From the NCBI GenBank assembly GCA_963737285.1, contig CAVTRT010000003.1:3844001-3908000 (forward strand): DNA of 64,000 nucleotides, read 5' to 3'. Position numbers and translations under genes: made by a program. Below the pieces are notes generated by a model that had not been told where the DNA came from, did no database searches, and saw nothing but the letters and a program-made list of their open reading frames with translations. Shown here piece after piece: positions 8,131 to 16,910 of this stretch (its first letter is position 1; each line of letters starts with the position of its first letter). Source of the stretch: Trebonia sp963737285. Its GTDB lineage: Bacteria > Actinomycetota > Actinomycetes > Streptosporangiales > Streptosporangiaceae.

Positions 8131-9248
8131 AAAGGCGCACGGCGTACCTCGACGAGGACGACATACGGGTACGCGCGGGGAAGGGGTCCCGGCCGCGCAC
8201 CCGGCGGCGTCCCACGCACGAGACCGCGCCGGAGGCCTTCGTCCTCACCGTCGACCGGGGCCGGTACGGCTGCCTCCTGGCGGATGGCGAGGTGGTGACC
8301 GCGATGAAGGCGCGCGAGCTTGGCCGCAACTCCGTCGTCGTGGGCGACCGCGTCGCGCTGGCCGGCGACACGTCCGGCCTGCCAGGGAGCCTTGCCCGGA
8401 TCGTCCGCGTCGAGGAGCGCACCAGCGAGCTGCGGCGGTCCCCAGATGACACCGACCCGGCGGAGCGGGTTGTCGTGGCGAACGCGCAGCAGATGCTGAT
8501 CGTCTGCGCGCTGGCGGACCCGGAGCCGAAGACACGGTTCATCGACCGTTGCCTGGTCGCCGCTTATGACGCGGGCCTGGAACCGCTCCTGGTACTCACT
8601 AAGTCAGACCTTGCCTCGCCACAGGCAATCCGGGCGTTCTACGATCCCCTCGGGCTGCCCATGGTGGCCACCGGGCAGCCGCTGCCGCCGGTTACCCTGT
8701 CCATGCTGGGCAAGGCCCTGGCGGGGAAGCTGAGCGTCTGCATCGGCCAGTCCGGCGTCGGGAAGTCGACGCTGGTCAACGCGCTGATCCCGGATGCCGA
8801 CCGGGCCGTGGGGCACGTCAACGCGGTCACCGGCAAGGGCAGGCACACCTCGTCCTCGGCAATCGCTTTCCCCCTACCCGACGAGACCGGCTGGCTTATC
8901 GATACCCCGGGGATACGCGGCTTCGGGCTTGGCCACATTAGCCCTCAGCGCGTCGTCGCGGCGTTCGGCGACCTGGCCGAGGGAACCGCCACGTGCCCGT
9001 CAGGCTGCGACCACCTGTCCGCCACGTGCGGACTGGACGAGTGGGCGGCCAGCCAGGGCAGCCAGGCGGTAGCCCGCTTGGACTCGCTGCGCCGCCTGCT
9101 GCGCAGCCGCGAGGCCACCGACGGCCACGACCCCATCGACAGCCGCGAGGCCACGGAGGAGGCGACGGACAGCGGCGACCCCACCGACGGCCCCGAGGAC
9201 CCAGACAGCGGCGACCCCGGACAGGCAGAGCAACATCGCGGTGGATAG
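8127..9248 (+). CDS. rsgA: Ribosome small subunit GTPase RsgA (YjeQ)
   Basis: This is a circularly permuted GTPase that checks late 30S maturation. Order: N-terminal OB-fold (DEDDIRVRAGKGSRP, GDRVALAG), then G4 (TKSDL), G1 (GQSGVGKSTLVNALIP) and G3 (DTPGIRGFGL), then a zinc-binding CPSGCDH...C segment. The C-terminus is a long acidic Asp/Glu/Thr tail (after about residue 320). The frame has no ATG, GTG or TTG between family residue 1 and the OB-fold. The best-placed codon is the CTG at 8127, overlapping the aroA stop as CTGA; a start-codon mutation or sequence error is the alternative. Confidence 0.9.
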   Translation: MKRRTAYLDEDDIRVRAGKGSRPRTRRRPTHETAPEAFVLTVDRGRYGCLLADGEVVTAMKARELGRNSVVVGDRVALAGDTSGLPGSLARIVRVEERTSELRRSPDDTDPAERVVVANAQQMLIVCALADPEPKTRFIDRCLVAAYDAGLEPLLVLTKSDLASPQAIRAFYDPLGLPMVATGQPLPPVTLSMLGKALAGKLSVCIGQSGVGKSTLVNALIPDADRAVGHVNAVTGKGRHTSSSAIAFPLPDETGWLIDTPGIRGFGLGHISPQRVVAAFGDLAEGTATCPSGCDHLSATCGLDEWAASQGSQAVARLDSLRRLLRSREATDGHDPIDSREATEEATDSGDPTDGPEDPDSGDPGQAEQHRGG

Positions 9249-9291
9249 GCCGGCTGCCCGGCGCGTTTCCTGAGGCGATACCGTTTCGCGC

Positions 9292-10077
9292 GTGACTAGT
9301 TACGACGACGACCTGCGGTTCGCGCATGTCCTCGCAGACGCCGCCGATGACATCACGACTCGGCGGTTCCGGGCACTTGACCTGCGGGTAGAGCAGAAGC
9401 CTGACCTCACTCCCGTGTCCGACGCCGACCGCGCGACCGAGGAGGCGCTGCGCAACCTGCTGCGCCGCTCCCGGCCGAGCGACGCCGTGATCGGCGAGGA
9501 GGAAGGCCGGACCGGCAGTGGCCCGCGCTGCTGGGTAATCGATCCGATCGATGCCACCAAGAACTACGTGCGCGGCGTCCCTGTCTGGGCGACCCTGATC
9601 GGACTGATGGACGGCGACAAGGTGGTCGTCGGCGTCGTCTCCGCGCCAGCGCTGGGCAGGCGTTGGTGGGCCGCGGTTGGCGGTGGCGCGTGGACCGGCC
9701 GGAGCCTGGCCAAGGCGACCCGCATTCAGGCATCGGCCGTGACCAGCCTAGGGGACGCGTCGCTGTCGTACTCGGGCATTGGCGGCTGGGCTAAGGCGGG
9801 CCGACTGGACGGATTCATGTCCCTGGCTGAGTCGGTCTGGCGGACCCGGGCGTTCGGCGACTTCTGGTCGCACATGCTCGTCGCCGAGGGGGCGGTCGAC
9901 ATCTCCGCGGAACCGGAGGTCTCGCTGTGGGACCTCGCGGCCCTTCAGGTCATCGTCGAGGAGGCCGGCGGCCGGTTCACCAGCCTCGCGGGCGATCCGA
10001 CGCCCGACGGTGGCAATGTCGTGTGCACCAACGGCCACCTGCACGACGGGGTTCTCGCTCACCTGACGAGAACCTGA
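9292..10077 (+). CDS. hisN: Histidinol-phosphatase, inositol monophosphatase family
   Basis: This 261-residue protein starts at GTG 9292. Metal-binding IMPase motifs are present: the GEEEG loop near residue 66, DPIDATKNYVRG near 84-95 and the C-terminal SLWDLAALQVIVEEAGG. In actinobacteria this subgroup, encoded beside aroA/rsgA, is the HisN-type histidinol-phosphate phosphatase of histidine synthesis. The alternative is a general inositol-phosphate or sugar-phosphate phosphatase. It lies 43 bp after rsgA and is probably in the same operon. Confidence 0.9.
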   Translation: MTSYDDDLRFAHVLADAADDITTRRFRALDLRVEQKPDLTPVSDADRATEEALRNLLRRSRPSDAVIGEEEGRTGSGPRCWVIDPIDATKNYVRGVPVWATLIGLMDGDKVVVGVVSAPALGRRWWAAVGGGAWTGRSLAKATRIQASAVTSLGDASLSYSGIGGWAKAGRLDGFMSLAESVWRTRAFGDFWSHMLVAEGAVDISAEPEVSLWDLAALQVIVEEAGGRFTSLAGDPTPDGGNVVCTNGHLHDGVLAHLTRT

Positions 10078-10202
10078 CCAATCGGGCAGAAAACCCTATG
10101 ACCGGGGCATTCATCCCGCGTCCAGCCTGTACGGCGCCCTAACCCTGCCTTACACTGGGACAAACGGGGTGATACAGCGACATGCCGACACGGCTCTCGG
10201 AG

Positions 10203-10216
10203 AGTTGCTAGCAACT
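10203..10216. promoter_or_regulatory. 14-bp perfect palindrome (AGTTGCTAGCAACT)
   Basis: A perfect 14-base palindrome lies in the otherwise featureless gap between hisN and the next gene. It has no T-run and is more like a regulator-binding site than a terminator. Its partner is unknown. Confidence 0.4.
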
Positions 10217-10320
10217 TCCCAGGATCATGAACCCTGTCGCGGCGTTATGCTTGTAAATAGGGGGTAAAAGCCTCTCATAATGGACTACCCGGTGACGAGT
10301 CCCCGCTCCAGTCACCGGGT

Positions 10321-10827
10321 TTGCGCCCGGCTGGTTTCCCCGGCCGTCCGGGCGCCGCGGCGTCTGGCCCGGACATTCCCCCGTCCACCGGGCCAGGCGC
10401 CGCCCCTTACCACCAGCATCAACGTGCGTGCATCCTTGAACTCGCGGGTGATGTACAGGCTCGCGCCGAGACCTGCCTGCGGCCGCTCGCCGAGGCGGCA
10501 CTGCGGCCGGTAGCGCAGCCAGACGACGATCGCGCCGACCGAATCCGCCGGGCGGCGTACATCTTGATCGATGACGAGGTCCTCACCGAGGAGCAAGCGA
10601 CCGAGATCTTGCTTATGCTCGGCGTGGCCCTGCGCGTCCGGGCGGGCGGGGAACTTTCATTCCAGTTCGCGTCCGCCACCTGGGGGCCGCGGCCGTCCGG
10701 CACGGTTCTCCCGGCTCCCCCGTCCTTCCCCGTCCGGGGCAGCCCACCCTGGCTGGTCATCGCCATCGTCGGCCACCAGGTCCCGGGCCCACCGACGACG
10801 CCCCGAGCCCCCGCTGGGACCTCCTAA
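10321..10827 (+). CDS. Hypothetical protein, possibly only the central part genuine
   Basis: The frame encodes 168 residues. The first 50 and last 50 or so are Pro/Gly/Ala-rich and not convincing. The middle (about residues 60-120: PDDDRADRIRRAAYILIDDE, LTEEQATEILLMLGVALRVR) looks like real protein, with GC-rich third positions and an amphipathic helical pattern. I do not recognise a family and see no clear ribosome site. It may be a small helical protein starting further in, or a decayed gene. The overlapping minus-strand frames look like shadows. Confidence 0.35.
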   Translation: MRPAGFPGRPGAAASGPDIPPSTGPGAAPYHQHQRACILELAGDVQARAETCLRPLAEAALRPVAQPDDDRADRIRRAAYILIDDEVLTEEQATEILLMLGVALRVRAGGELSFQFASATWGPRPSGTVLPAPPSFPVRGSPPWLVIAIVGHQVPGPPTTPRAPAGTS

Positions 10828-11005
10828 CATGAGCGCCCCCTGACGTCTACGAGCAACCAGCACCAAGATCCTGTGTAGTTGGCCACCCCAAAATGGGGGC
10901 CGAAATGCACAGTTACTTGCGAGTAGCGCTTGAAGCTGGGCGCGGCACTGTTCGAATGCTCGCCATCCTTTTCGATATGATCGAATTGGCGGTAGTCTAG
11001 CTGGC

Positions 11006-12862
11006 ATGGGAGACCGCGAGCAGGATCTCGCGAGCCTGCTGCGCCAGGCGGGCGTGGCGCGGGGCGACCTGGTCGGGCTGGCGGTCGCGGCGAGCGGGAC
11101 GATGGCGGTCGCAGCACGGCCGGATGCCGACACGCCCGGCTGGATAGTTACGGCAGATGAGGTTGCCGCGGTCGACGGGGACCTGCGGCCGCGCTGGGTG
11201 ACGTGGTCGGGCGAGACGGCATCGCGGCTCGTCGCGCTGGGCGTACGGCTGGCCACGTGCTGGGATGTCGCGGCGGTGCACCGGTTGCTGTTCGGCGGCT
11301 GGCGAGCCGAACCCGGCCTTGCCTGGGCGGCCCTTCGCGGACTGCCTGTGGACAACGTGCCGGCGCGGCGTCCCGGGGAGCTCTTCTCGGTCGACGACTC
11401 CGGTGAAAGCCCGATCGGCCCGAGCGGCTACCTGCGGATTGAGTGGACGGAAGGCGGCTGGGCAGACAGCCCAGCCCGGCTCATCGGCTGGGCGCGACTC
11501 GCCGTGGAAGCCGCGGGACTCCAGCACGCCGCCCTCGCCGACGCGGCAGCGGGCACCGGGCAGGCGACAGGCACCAGACAGGCAACAGGCACCAGACAGG
11601 CAACAGGCACCGGGCAGGCGACAGGCACCGGGCAGGCGGCGGGCAGGAGACTGGGGACGGCTCGTTCGGAATCGACGGTGGAGTTGCTCTGCGCGGAACT
11701 GGCGGCCGACGGGCTGCCCGTGGACCTGGCGGCCGCCGAGCGGTTGCTGACGGACATCATCGGGCGCAGGCCGCGCGATGCCGCGCAGGCCGCCCGGATC
11801 CGGGCGGCGCGGGACGAGCGGGTACTCCGGCACGCCCCACCGGGGCAGGCCGCCGACCTGCGCAGCCCAGGCCAGGTGAAGGCACTGCTCAAGTCCGCGG
11901 GCATTGACGTGCCGGACACCCGGGCGTGGCGGCTTGAGCAGTTTAAGGACACCCACCCGCTTGTCGCGGCGCTGCTGGAGTGGCGCAAGGCCGAACGCGT
12001 GGCCACGACCTACGGCTACGCCTGGCTGGATTCGTGCCTCGGCACCGACGGCCGATTGCGCGGGCAGTGGACCGGGTCCGACGGGGCGGCCGGCCGGATG
12101 ACCGCCTCCGCAGGGCTGCACAACATGCCCGCCGTGCTCCGCCAGGCGGTGATCGCTGCCGACGGGCACGTGTTCATCCGGGCAGACCTGGGCCAGATCG
12201 AGCCTCGAGTGCTCGCGGCCGTCTCCGGGGACCAGGCCCTGATCGCCGCGACGCGAGCCGACGACCTGTACCTGCCGGTCGCTCAGCAACTGAACGTCGA
12301 CCGGCCGACGGCGAAGGTCGCGATGATCGCGGCGATGTACGGGCAGACCACCGGCCACGGCGGGCAGGCGCTGCGCCAAATGAAGGCCGCCTACCCGGTC
12401 GCGATGGCCTACCTGGACGACGCCGACCGGCAGGCCCAGGCGGGCCGGGACCTGCGGACTCATGGCGGCCGACTGGTCCCGATGTCGGGCGGTAGCCCAG
12501 ATCCCCCGCAGCAAGAGTCCTCGGCGCGGGTCGCGGCGCGCGGCCGGTACGGGCGGAACGCGATGATCCAGGGCGCGGCGGCTGAGCTGTTCAAGATGTG
12601 GGCGGTCACCGTCCGGGCCCGGGGGGCCGAGCTGGATGCCCGCATCGTCTTGTGCCTCCACGACGAGCTGCTCGTGCACGTGGCGCAGCGCGATGCCCAG
12701 CAGGCGGCCCGCCTTGTCCGCGACTGCCTGGAAGAGACCGCGCGGCGGTGGGCCGCCGCCAGCGCAGTCCGCTTCCTCGCGGACATCAGCGCCGTCCGCT
12801 GCTGGGCGGACGCAAAGCCCACCGTGAGAGCTGATACGGTTACAGCAAGCATTGGTGGCTAA
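11006..12862 (+). CDS. Family A DNA polymerase-like protein (bifunctional 3'-5' exonuclease/polymerase type)
   Basis: This 618-residue protein has a C-terminal family A polymerase core. Motif A is RADLGQIEPRVLAAVSG, motif B lies around KVAMIAAMYGQTTGHGG and motif C is CLHDELLVHV. The N-terminal 170 residues correspond to the degenerate exonuclease domain annotated in actinobacterial 'bifunctional 3'-5' exonuclease/DNA polymerase' proteins. It is distinct from PolA, which is longer and carries a 5' nuclease. A Gly/Thr/Gln repeat linker (residues 183-212) joins the halves. Its role is probably repair or gap filling, inferred from the fold. pyrH follows after 13 bp. Confidence 0.85.
   Translation: MGDREQDLASLLRQAGVARGDLVGLAVAASGTMAVAARPDADTPGWIVTADEVAAVDGDLRPRWVTWSGETASRLVALGVRLATCWDVAAVHRLLFGGWRAEPGLAWAALRGLPVDNVPARRPGELFSVDDSGESPIGPSGYLRIEWTEGGWADSPARLIGWARLAVEAAGLQHAALADAAAGTGQATGTRQATGTRQATGTGQATGTGQAAGRRLGTARSESTVELLCAELAADGLPVDLAAAERLLTDIIGRRPRDAAQAARIRAARDERVLRHAPPGQAADLRSPGQVKALLKSAGIDVPDTRAWRLEQFKDTHPLVAALLEWRKAERVATTYGYAWLDSCLGTDGRLRGQWTGSDGAAGRMTASAGLHNMPAVLRQAVIAADGHVFIRADLGQIEPRVLAAVSGDQALIAATRADDLYLPVAQQLNVDRPTAKVAMIAAMYGQTTGHGGQALRQMKAAYPVAMAYLDDADRQAQAGRDLRTHGGRLVPMSGGSPDPPQQESSARVAARGRYGRNAMIQGAAAELFKMWAVTVRARGAELDARIVLCLHDELLVHVAQRDAQQAARLVRDCLEETARRWAAASAVRFLADISAVRCWADAKPTVRADTVTASIGG
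11552..11641. repeat. 18-bp in-frame tandem repeat (5 copies)
   Basis: Five 18-base units (GGCACCGGGCAGGCGACA and the variant GGCACCAGACAGGCAACA) encode a six-residue repeat, GTGQAT or GTRQAT. They sit in the linker between the exonuclease-like and polymerase domains. Copy number could vary between strains without breaking the frame. Confidence 0.9.
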
Positions 12863-12875
12863 AGGGGGCTTGACT

Positions 12876-13595
12876 GTGGCGCGTTACCGCAGAGTGGTTG
12901 TCAAGCTCAGTGGCGAGGCTCTTGCCGGGAAGGCTGGATCCGGTGCAGACCCCGCCAGCCTCGCCCGGGTGGCGGACGAACTGCTGTCACTGCACGAGAT
13001 GGGCGTTGAGGTCGCCGTCGTGGTCGGCGGCGGCAACTATTTCCGGGGCCGGATGGCCGACGGCTGGGGCATCAGCCGGGCCGAGGCCGACAACATCGGG
13101 ATGCTGGCCACGGTCATGAACGCGCTCATGCTGCGCGGCGCGCTGACCGCCCGGACCGACGCCGACGTCCGGGTCATGACGGCCATCGAGATCAACAACG
13201 TGGCCGAGCCGTTCATCCGGCTGCGGGCGGTACACCACCTGGACCGCAAGATGATCGTGCTGCTGGCCGGCGGCATCGGGCAGCCTTACGTGACCACGGA
13301 CTACCCGGCCGTTCAGCGGTCCCTGGAACTGGACGCGGACGTGCTCCTCGTCGCGAAGAACGGGGTGGACGGGGTCTACGACTCCGACCCGAAGCAGAAT
13401 CCGGACGCCAAGCGGTTCACGAGCCTCACCTATGACGAGGCGATCTCGACCGGCATCCAGATCATGGACACCAGCGCCTTCGTCCTGGCGAACGAGCAAG
13501 GCCTCACCATGCACGTCTTCGACGTGGGCGCGGTCGGCGTGATGCGCCGCATCTGCGAGGGCGAGGAACTCGGCACCCGTATCAGCGCGAAATAG
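12876..13595 (+). CDS. pyrH: UMP kinase (uridylate kinase)
   Basis: It phosphorylates UMP to UDP in pyrimidine nucleotide synthesis, as a hexameric amino-acid-kinase-fold enzyme. Motifs: VVVKLSGEAL, VVVGGGNYFRG, and ADVLLVAKNGVDGVYDSDPK near residue 165. I chose the GTG at 12876 (VARYRR) because AAAGGGGG sits 7 bases upstream; the GTG at 12852 lacks a site. Length is 239 residues, normal for PyrH. The context is unusual: pyrH normally lies between tsf and frr, whereas here it follows a DNA polymerase gene. A paralogue may exist elsewhere. Confidence 0.92.
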   Translation: MARYRRVVVKLSGEALAGKAGSGADPASLARVADELLSLHEMGVEVAVVVGGGNYFRGRMADGWGISRAEADNIGMLATVMNALMLRGALTARTDADVRVMTAIEINNVAEPFIRLRAVHHLDRKMIVLLAGGIGQPYVTTDYPAVQRSLELDADVLLVAKNGVDGVYDSDPKQNPDAKRFTSLTYDEAISTGIQIMDTSAFVLANEQGLTMHVFDVGAVGVMRRICEGEELGTRISAK

Positions 13596-13618
13596 CGCCC
13601 GCGGGGAAGGCCGGCACT

Positions 13619-13656
13619 CAGCAGGCCCTCAAGAGCGCACAATAGCGGGCCTGCTG
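13619..13656. terminator. Bidirectional terminator-like hairpin
   Basis: A perfect 10-bp stem (CAGCAGGCCC / GGGCCTGCTG) with an 18-base loop lies between the convergent pyrH and membrane-protein genes. There is no clear U-run, as is common in high-GC actinobacteria. Confidence 0.6.
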
Positions 13657-13729
13657 GGCGACGTCGCCGTCGGCGCGCCCCGCTGGGCCCGCTCGATCCG
13701 CGTCGCTGACCTGTGACCCGTGACCCGCG

Positions 13730-15205
13730 CTATCGGTTGAGGCGGGAGCACTCGATGCTCGTCGGTTCGCTGTCCCAAGCGGGAACGATGATCTGGCCGG
13801 TCTGGCTTTGCTCGCACTCGTGCAGCCAGTACTGTGCCGTGGTCCGCCAGTCTCCCGCGGACGTGCGCTCGGTGGCGTAGCGGAAGTCGGTGACCCAGCC
13901 GAAGCCAAGCACGCACGCCAGGACGGCGACCGCGACAAGCGCCCGCGACCCGGACCGGATACGCGACCAGACCGGCAGCCGGACCGGCCCATGACGGCGC
14001 AGGTAGGCATCGACTCCGAGGATCGCGATGGCGTCAATGAGGACTACGGGGATGGTCGAGTACCGCGCGGCCGGCAAGAACGACGCGTTGGGCACCTGCT
14101 CGTTGAGGTAGCTCGTAATCGTCGCGGTGAAGGCCGTCTCGACGAAGCCGAAGACCAGCGCCACCACGGCGAAGAGCCGCACCTGCCTGCCGCCGACGGC
14201 CATCGCCCAGGCAATGCCAGCGGCGAGGACCACGCCAACGATGACGGTCGCGCCGTTGTACCCGGCGATCTGCATCAGGTGCACCGACAGCTTCCAGCCA
14301 AGCGCGCGCAGCACGACGTTGTGGAAGTAGAAGGCGATCACCTGCCCGGGATGCGACAGGTGGCCGGACCGCAGTCGCTGCGTGCCCCCCGTATAGCTGT
14401 CCAGGACGACGGGCACCTGCACCGCCACGCCAGCGAGCCAGCCGGCGGTGACCGCGTGCTCGCGCCAGCGGGGCAGCGCCACCAGCCGGGCGAGCAGCAG
14501 TGGCGCGTAGATGAGCGCCACGATCTCCGATGAGGTGGCGTAGAACGCGATCAGCGCGGCCGCCGCCATGCCGGGCCACGACTTGGGCCGCCACAAGACC
14601 GCGAAGAACAGCGCCGTCATCGGGTACCAGGGGGAGTCAACAGCGCTGTCGATGATGTCCAGCGGCGCCAGTGGCAGCAGCAGCAGTGCCGCCGCCAGCG
14701 CCGCGCGCAGCCCCCGGGACCTGATGTAGCCGTCACTGGCGTGGTAGAGGAACAGCGCGGACGCCGACCCGATCAGCGCCCCGGCGACCGCATAGGCGTC
14801 CGAGGCGTAGACAAGCGGCACAAATGACGCGATGAACTGCCCGATGACTCGCGGGCCAAGCTCCTCGTAGCCGGCATAGGGAACGAGCAGGTGCCAAGGG
14901 TGAGCGAGGGCACCGACGAGGAACACGCCGTTGTCCTCGGCATAGATGGAGTCCCAGGCCGGAATCTGGGCAACCCGGAGCAACAGGATGACGGCTCCGG
15001 CGCCAAGGATGGCCACCTGAATGACGACGCTAGCCAGTCGCCTGCGCGAGGCCGGCTGCTGCGCGGCCACCGGGAAGAGCGCGGCGAGTATAGCCCGCAT
15101 GGCTGCGAGGAAGCGCCGTGGCCCTGCTGGCCGACCGGACTCGCGCCCGGACCACGCCGAAGCCTCCGGCTGCTGCCAGGCTACTGCCTGGGATGTCCCA
15201 TCCAC
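13730..15205 (-). CDS. Multi-pass membrane protein, GT-C glycosyltransferase-like (tandem copy 1)
   Basis: This protein of about 490 residues has ten or more hydrophobic segments. After the first helix an outward-facing loop carries an acidic motif (YAEDNGVF), the position where GT-C-fold, polyprenyl-phosphate-sugar-dependent glycosyltransferases keep catalytic acids. The C-terminus is a short extracytoplasmic domain with two Cys (HECEQSQTG, SIECSRL). I chose the GTG at 15205 because GGGAGG lies 8-9 bases upstream. It is about 80-85% identical to the next gene upstream, with long stretches identical at the DNA level. Function is inferred; the family could also be a non-enzymatic transporter. 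Confidence 0.75.
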   Translation of the reverse strand: MDGTSQAVAWQQPEASAWSGRESGRPAGPRRFLAAMRAILAALFPVAAQQPASRRRLASVVIQVAILGAGAVILLLRVAQIPAWDSIYAEDNGVFLVGALAHPWHLLVPYAGYEELGPRVIGQFIASFVPLVYASDAYAVAGALIGSASALFLYHASDGYIRSRGLRAALAAALLLLPLAPLDIIDSAVDSPWYPMTALFFAVLWRPKSWPGMAAAALIAFYATSSEIVALIYAPLLLARLVALPRWREHAVTAGWLAGVAVQVPVVLDSYTGGTQRLRSGHLSHPGQVIAFYFHNVVLRALGWKLSVHLMQIAGYNGATVIVGVVLAAGIAWAMAVGGRQVRLFAVVALVFGFVETAFTATITSYLNEQVPNASFLPAARYSTIPVVLIDAIAILGVDAYLRRHGPVRLPVWSRIRSGSRALVAVAVLACVLGFGWVTDFRYATERTSAGDWRTTAQYWLHECEQSQTGQIIVPAWDSEPTSIECSRLNR

Positions 15206-15296
15206 TGTGCATCCTCCCACGGCAGGCCCCCGTGCTGGCAAGCCTAGGCAAGCGTGATCGCGACGGCTCCCATATAGATACATGTCATAACCTGCG

Positions 15297-16718
15297 CTAG
15301 CGGCGCAGACGGGAGCACTTGACGGTCACCTGCGCGTCCCCCCAGGCGGGGACGGCAACCTCGCCGGTCCGGCTCTGCCCGCACTCGCGCAGCAAGGCCT
15401 GCGCCTCCACCCGCCAGTACCCCTCGAACGCGCGCCCGGTGGCGTAGCGGAAGTCGGTGACCCAGCCGAAGCCAAGTACGCACGCCAGGACGGCGACCGC
15501 GACAAGCGCCCGCGATCCGAACCGGATACGCGACCAGACCGGCAGCCGGACCGGCCCATGACGGCGCAGGTAGGCATCGACTCCGTCGATGCCGATAGCG
15601 TCGATGAGCACTATGGGGATGGTCGAGTACCGCGCGGCGGGCAGGAACGAGGCGGTGGGCACCTGGAAGATCACATAGCTGCTGACCGTCACGGTGAAGG
15701 CCGTCTCGACGAAGCCGAAGACCAGCGCCACCACGGCGAAGAGCCGCACCTGCCTGCCGCCGACGGCCATCGCCCAGGCAATGCCAGCGGCGAGGACCAC
15801 GCCAACGATGACGGTCGCGCCGTTGTACCCGGCGATCCGCATCAAGTGCAGTGACAGCCTCCAGCCAAGCGCGCGCAGCACGACGTTGTGGAAGTAGAAC
15901 GCGATCACCTGCCCCGGATCCGACAGGTGGCCTGGCTGCAGGCGCTGCGTGCCCCCGCTGTAGCTGTCCAGGACGACGGGCACCTGCACCGCCAGCCCGG
16001 CAAGCCAGCCGGCGGTGACCGCGTGCTCGCGCCAGCGGGGCAGCGCCACCAGTCGGACGAGCAGCAGTGGCGCGTAGATGAGCGCCACGATCTCCGATGA
16101 CGTGGCGTAGAACGCGATCAGCGCGGCGGCCGCCATGCCCGGCCACGACTTGGGCCGCCACAAGACCGCGAAGAACAGCGCCGTCAGCGGGTACCAGGGG
16201 GAGTCTACGCCGCTGTCGATGATGTCCAGCGGCGCCAGTGACAGCAGCAGCAGCGCCGCCGCCAGCATCGCCCGCAGCCAGCGGGACCTGATGTAGCCGT
16301 CACTGGCGTGGTAGAGGAACAGCGCGGACGCCGACCCGATCAGCGCCCCGGCAACCGCATAGGCGTCCGACGCGTAGACAAGCGGCACAAATGACGCGAT
16401 GAGCTGCCCGATGAGCCGCGGGCCAAGCTCCTCGTAGCCGGCATAGGGAACGAGCAGGTGCCATGGGCGCGCGAGGCCGCCGACGAGGAACAGGCCGTTG
16501 TCCTCGGCATAGATGGAGTCCCAGGCCGGAGTCTGGGGAACACGGAGCAAGAGCACGACGGCTCCGGCGCCAAGGACGGCCACCTGGATGACGACGCTAG
16601 CCAGCCGCCGCGGCGAGGTCGATGGCTGCGCGGCCACCGGGAAGAGCGCGGCAAGCTGTTGCTCAGCACGCTGCCAGGCTGTCACCTGGGGTACCTTACC
16701 CAGCGTGGGTTCTACCAC
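15297..16718 (-). CDS. Multi-pass membrane protein, GT-C glycosyltransferase-like (tandem copy 2)
   Basis: This 473-residue paralogue of the gene at 13730-15205 has the same membrane topology, the YAEDNGLF acidic loop, the DSPWYPLTALFFAVLWRPKS block and the C-terminal cysteines (LRECGQSRTG, VKCSRL). It starts at GTG 16718; no strong ribosome site is visible. It differs from copy 1 mainly at the N-terminus, in the segment near FQVPTASFLPAAR and in the last 40 residues. The 91-bp gap to copy 1 holds no terminator, so both are probably co-transcribed. A third, more diverged relative lies at 39499-41101. Confidence 0.75.
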   Translation of the reverse strand: MVEPTLGKVPQVTAWQRAEQQLAALFPVAAQPSTSPRRLASVVIQVAVLGAGAVVLLLRVPQTPAWDSIYAEDNGLFLVGGLARPWHLLVPYAGYEELGPRLIGQLIASFVPLVYASDAYAVAGALIGSASALFLYHASDGYIRSRWLRAMLAAALLLLSLAPLDIIDSGVDSPWYPLTALFFAVLWRPKSWPGMAAAALIAFYATSSEIVALIYAPLLLVRLVALPRWREHAVTAGWLAGLAVQVPVVLDSYSGGTQRLQPGHLSDPGQVIAFYFHNVVLRALGWRLSLHLMRIAGYNGATVIVGVVLAAGIAWAMAVGGRQVRLFAVVALVFGFVETAFTVTVSSYVIFQVPTASFLPAARYSTIPIVLIDAIGIDGVDAYLRRHGPVRLPVWSRIRFGSRALVAVAVLACVLGFGWVTDFRYATGRAFEGYWRVEAQALLRECGQSRTGEVAVPAWGDAQVTVKCSRLRR

Positions 16719-16750
16719 GGCAAAACGTGATCGCGGCGCTCCAGCCGCGG

Positions 16751-16910
16751 AGTCAGGGGCAGGGTCAGGGGCAGGGTCAGGGGCAGGGTCAGGGGCAGGG
16801 TCAGGGGCAGGGTCAGGAGGCAGGGTCAGAGGCAGGGTCAGGAGGCAGGGTCAGGGGCAGGGTCAGGAGGCAGGGTCAGGGGGGAGGGTCAGGAGGCAGG
16901 GGCAGGGTCA
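16751..16910. repeat. 12-bp G-rich tandem repeat (GGGGCAGGGTCA)
   Basis: About thirteen copies of a 12-base unit, with AGG/AGA variants, fill the gap upstream of membrane copy 2. The array overlaps the 3' end of the pyridoxamine-oxidase-like gene. Read on the minus strand it is TGACCCTGCCCC and supplies that gene's last residues (DPAPAS) and its stop codon. The G-rich strand has runs of three to four G and could fold into G-quadruplexes. Confidence 0.9.

Noticed and set aside
10997..12679. 560-residue frame antisense to the polymerase
   Set aside because: Shadow frame with biased Arg/Gly/His composition; the plus strand carries motifs A, B and C.
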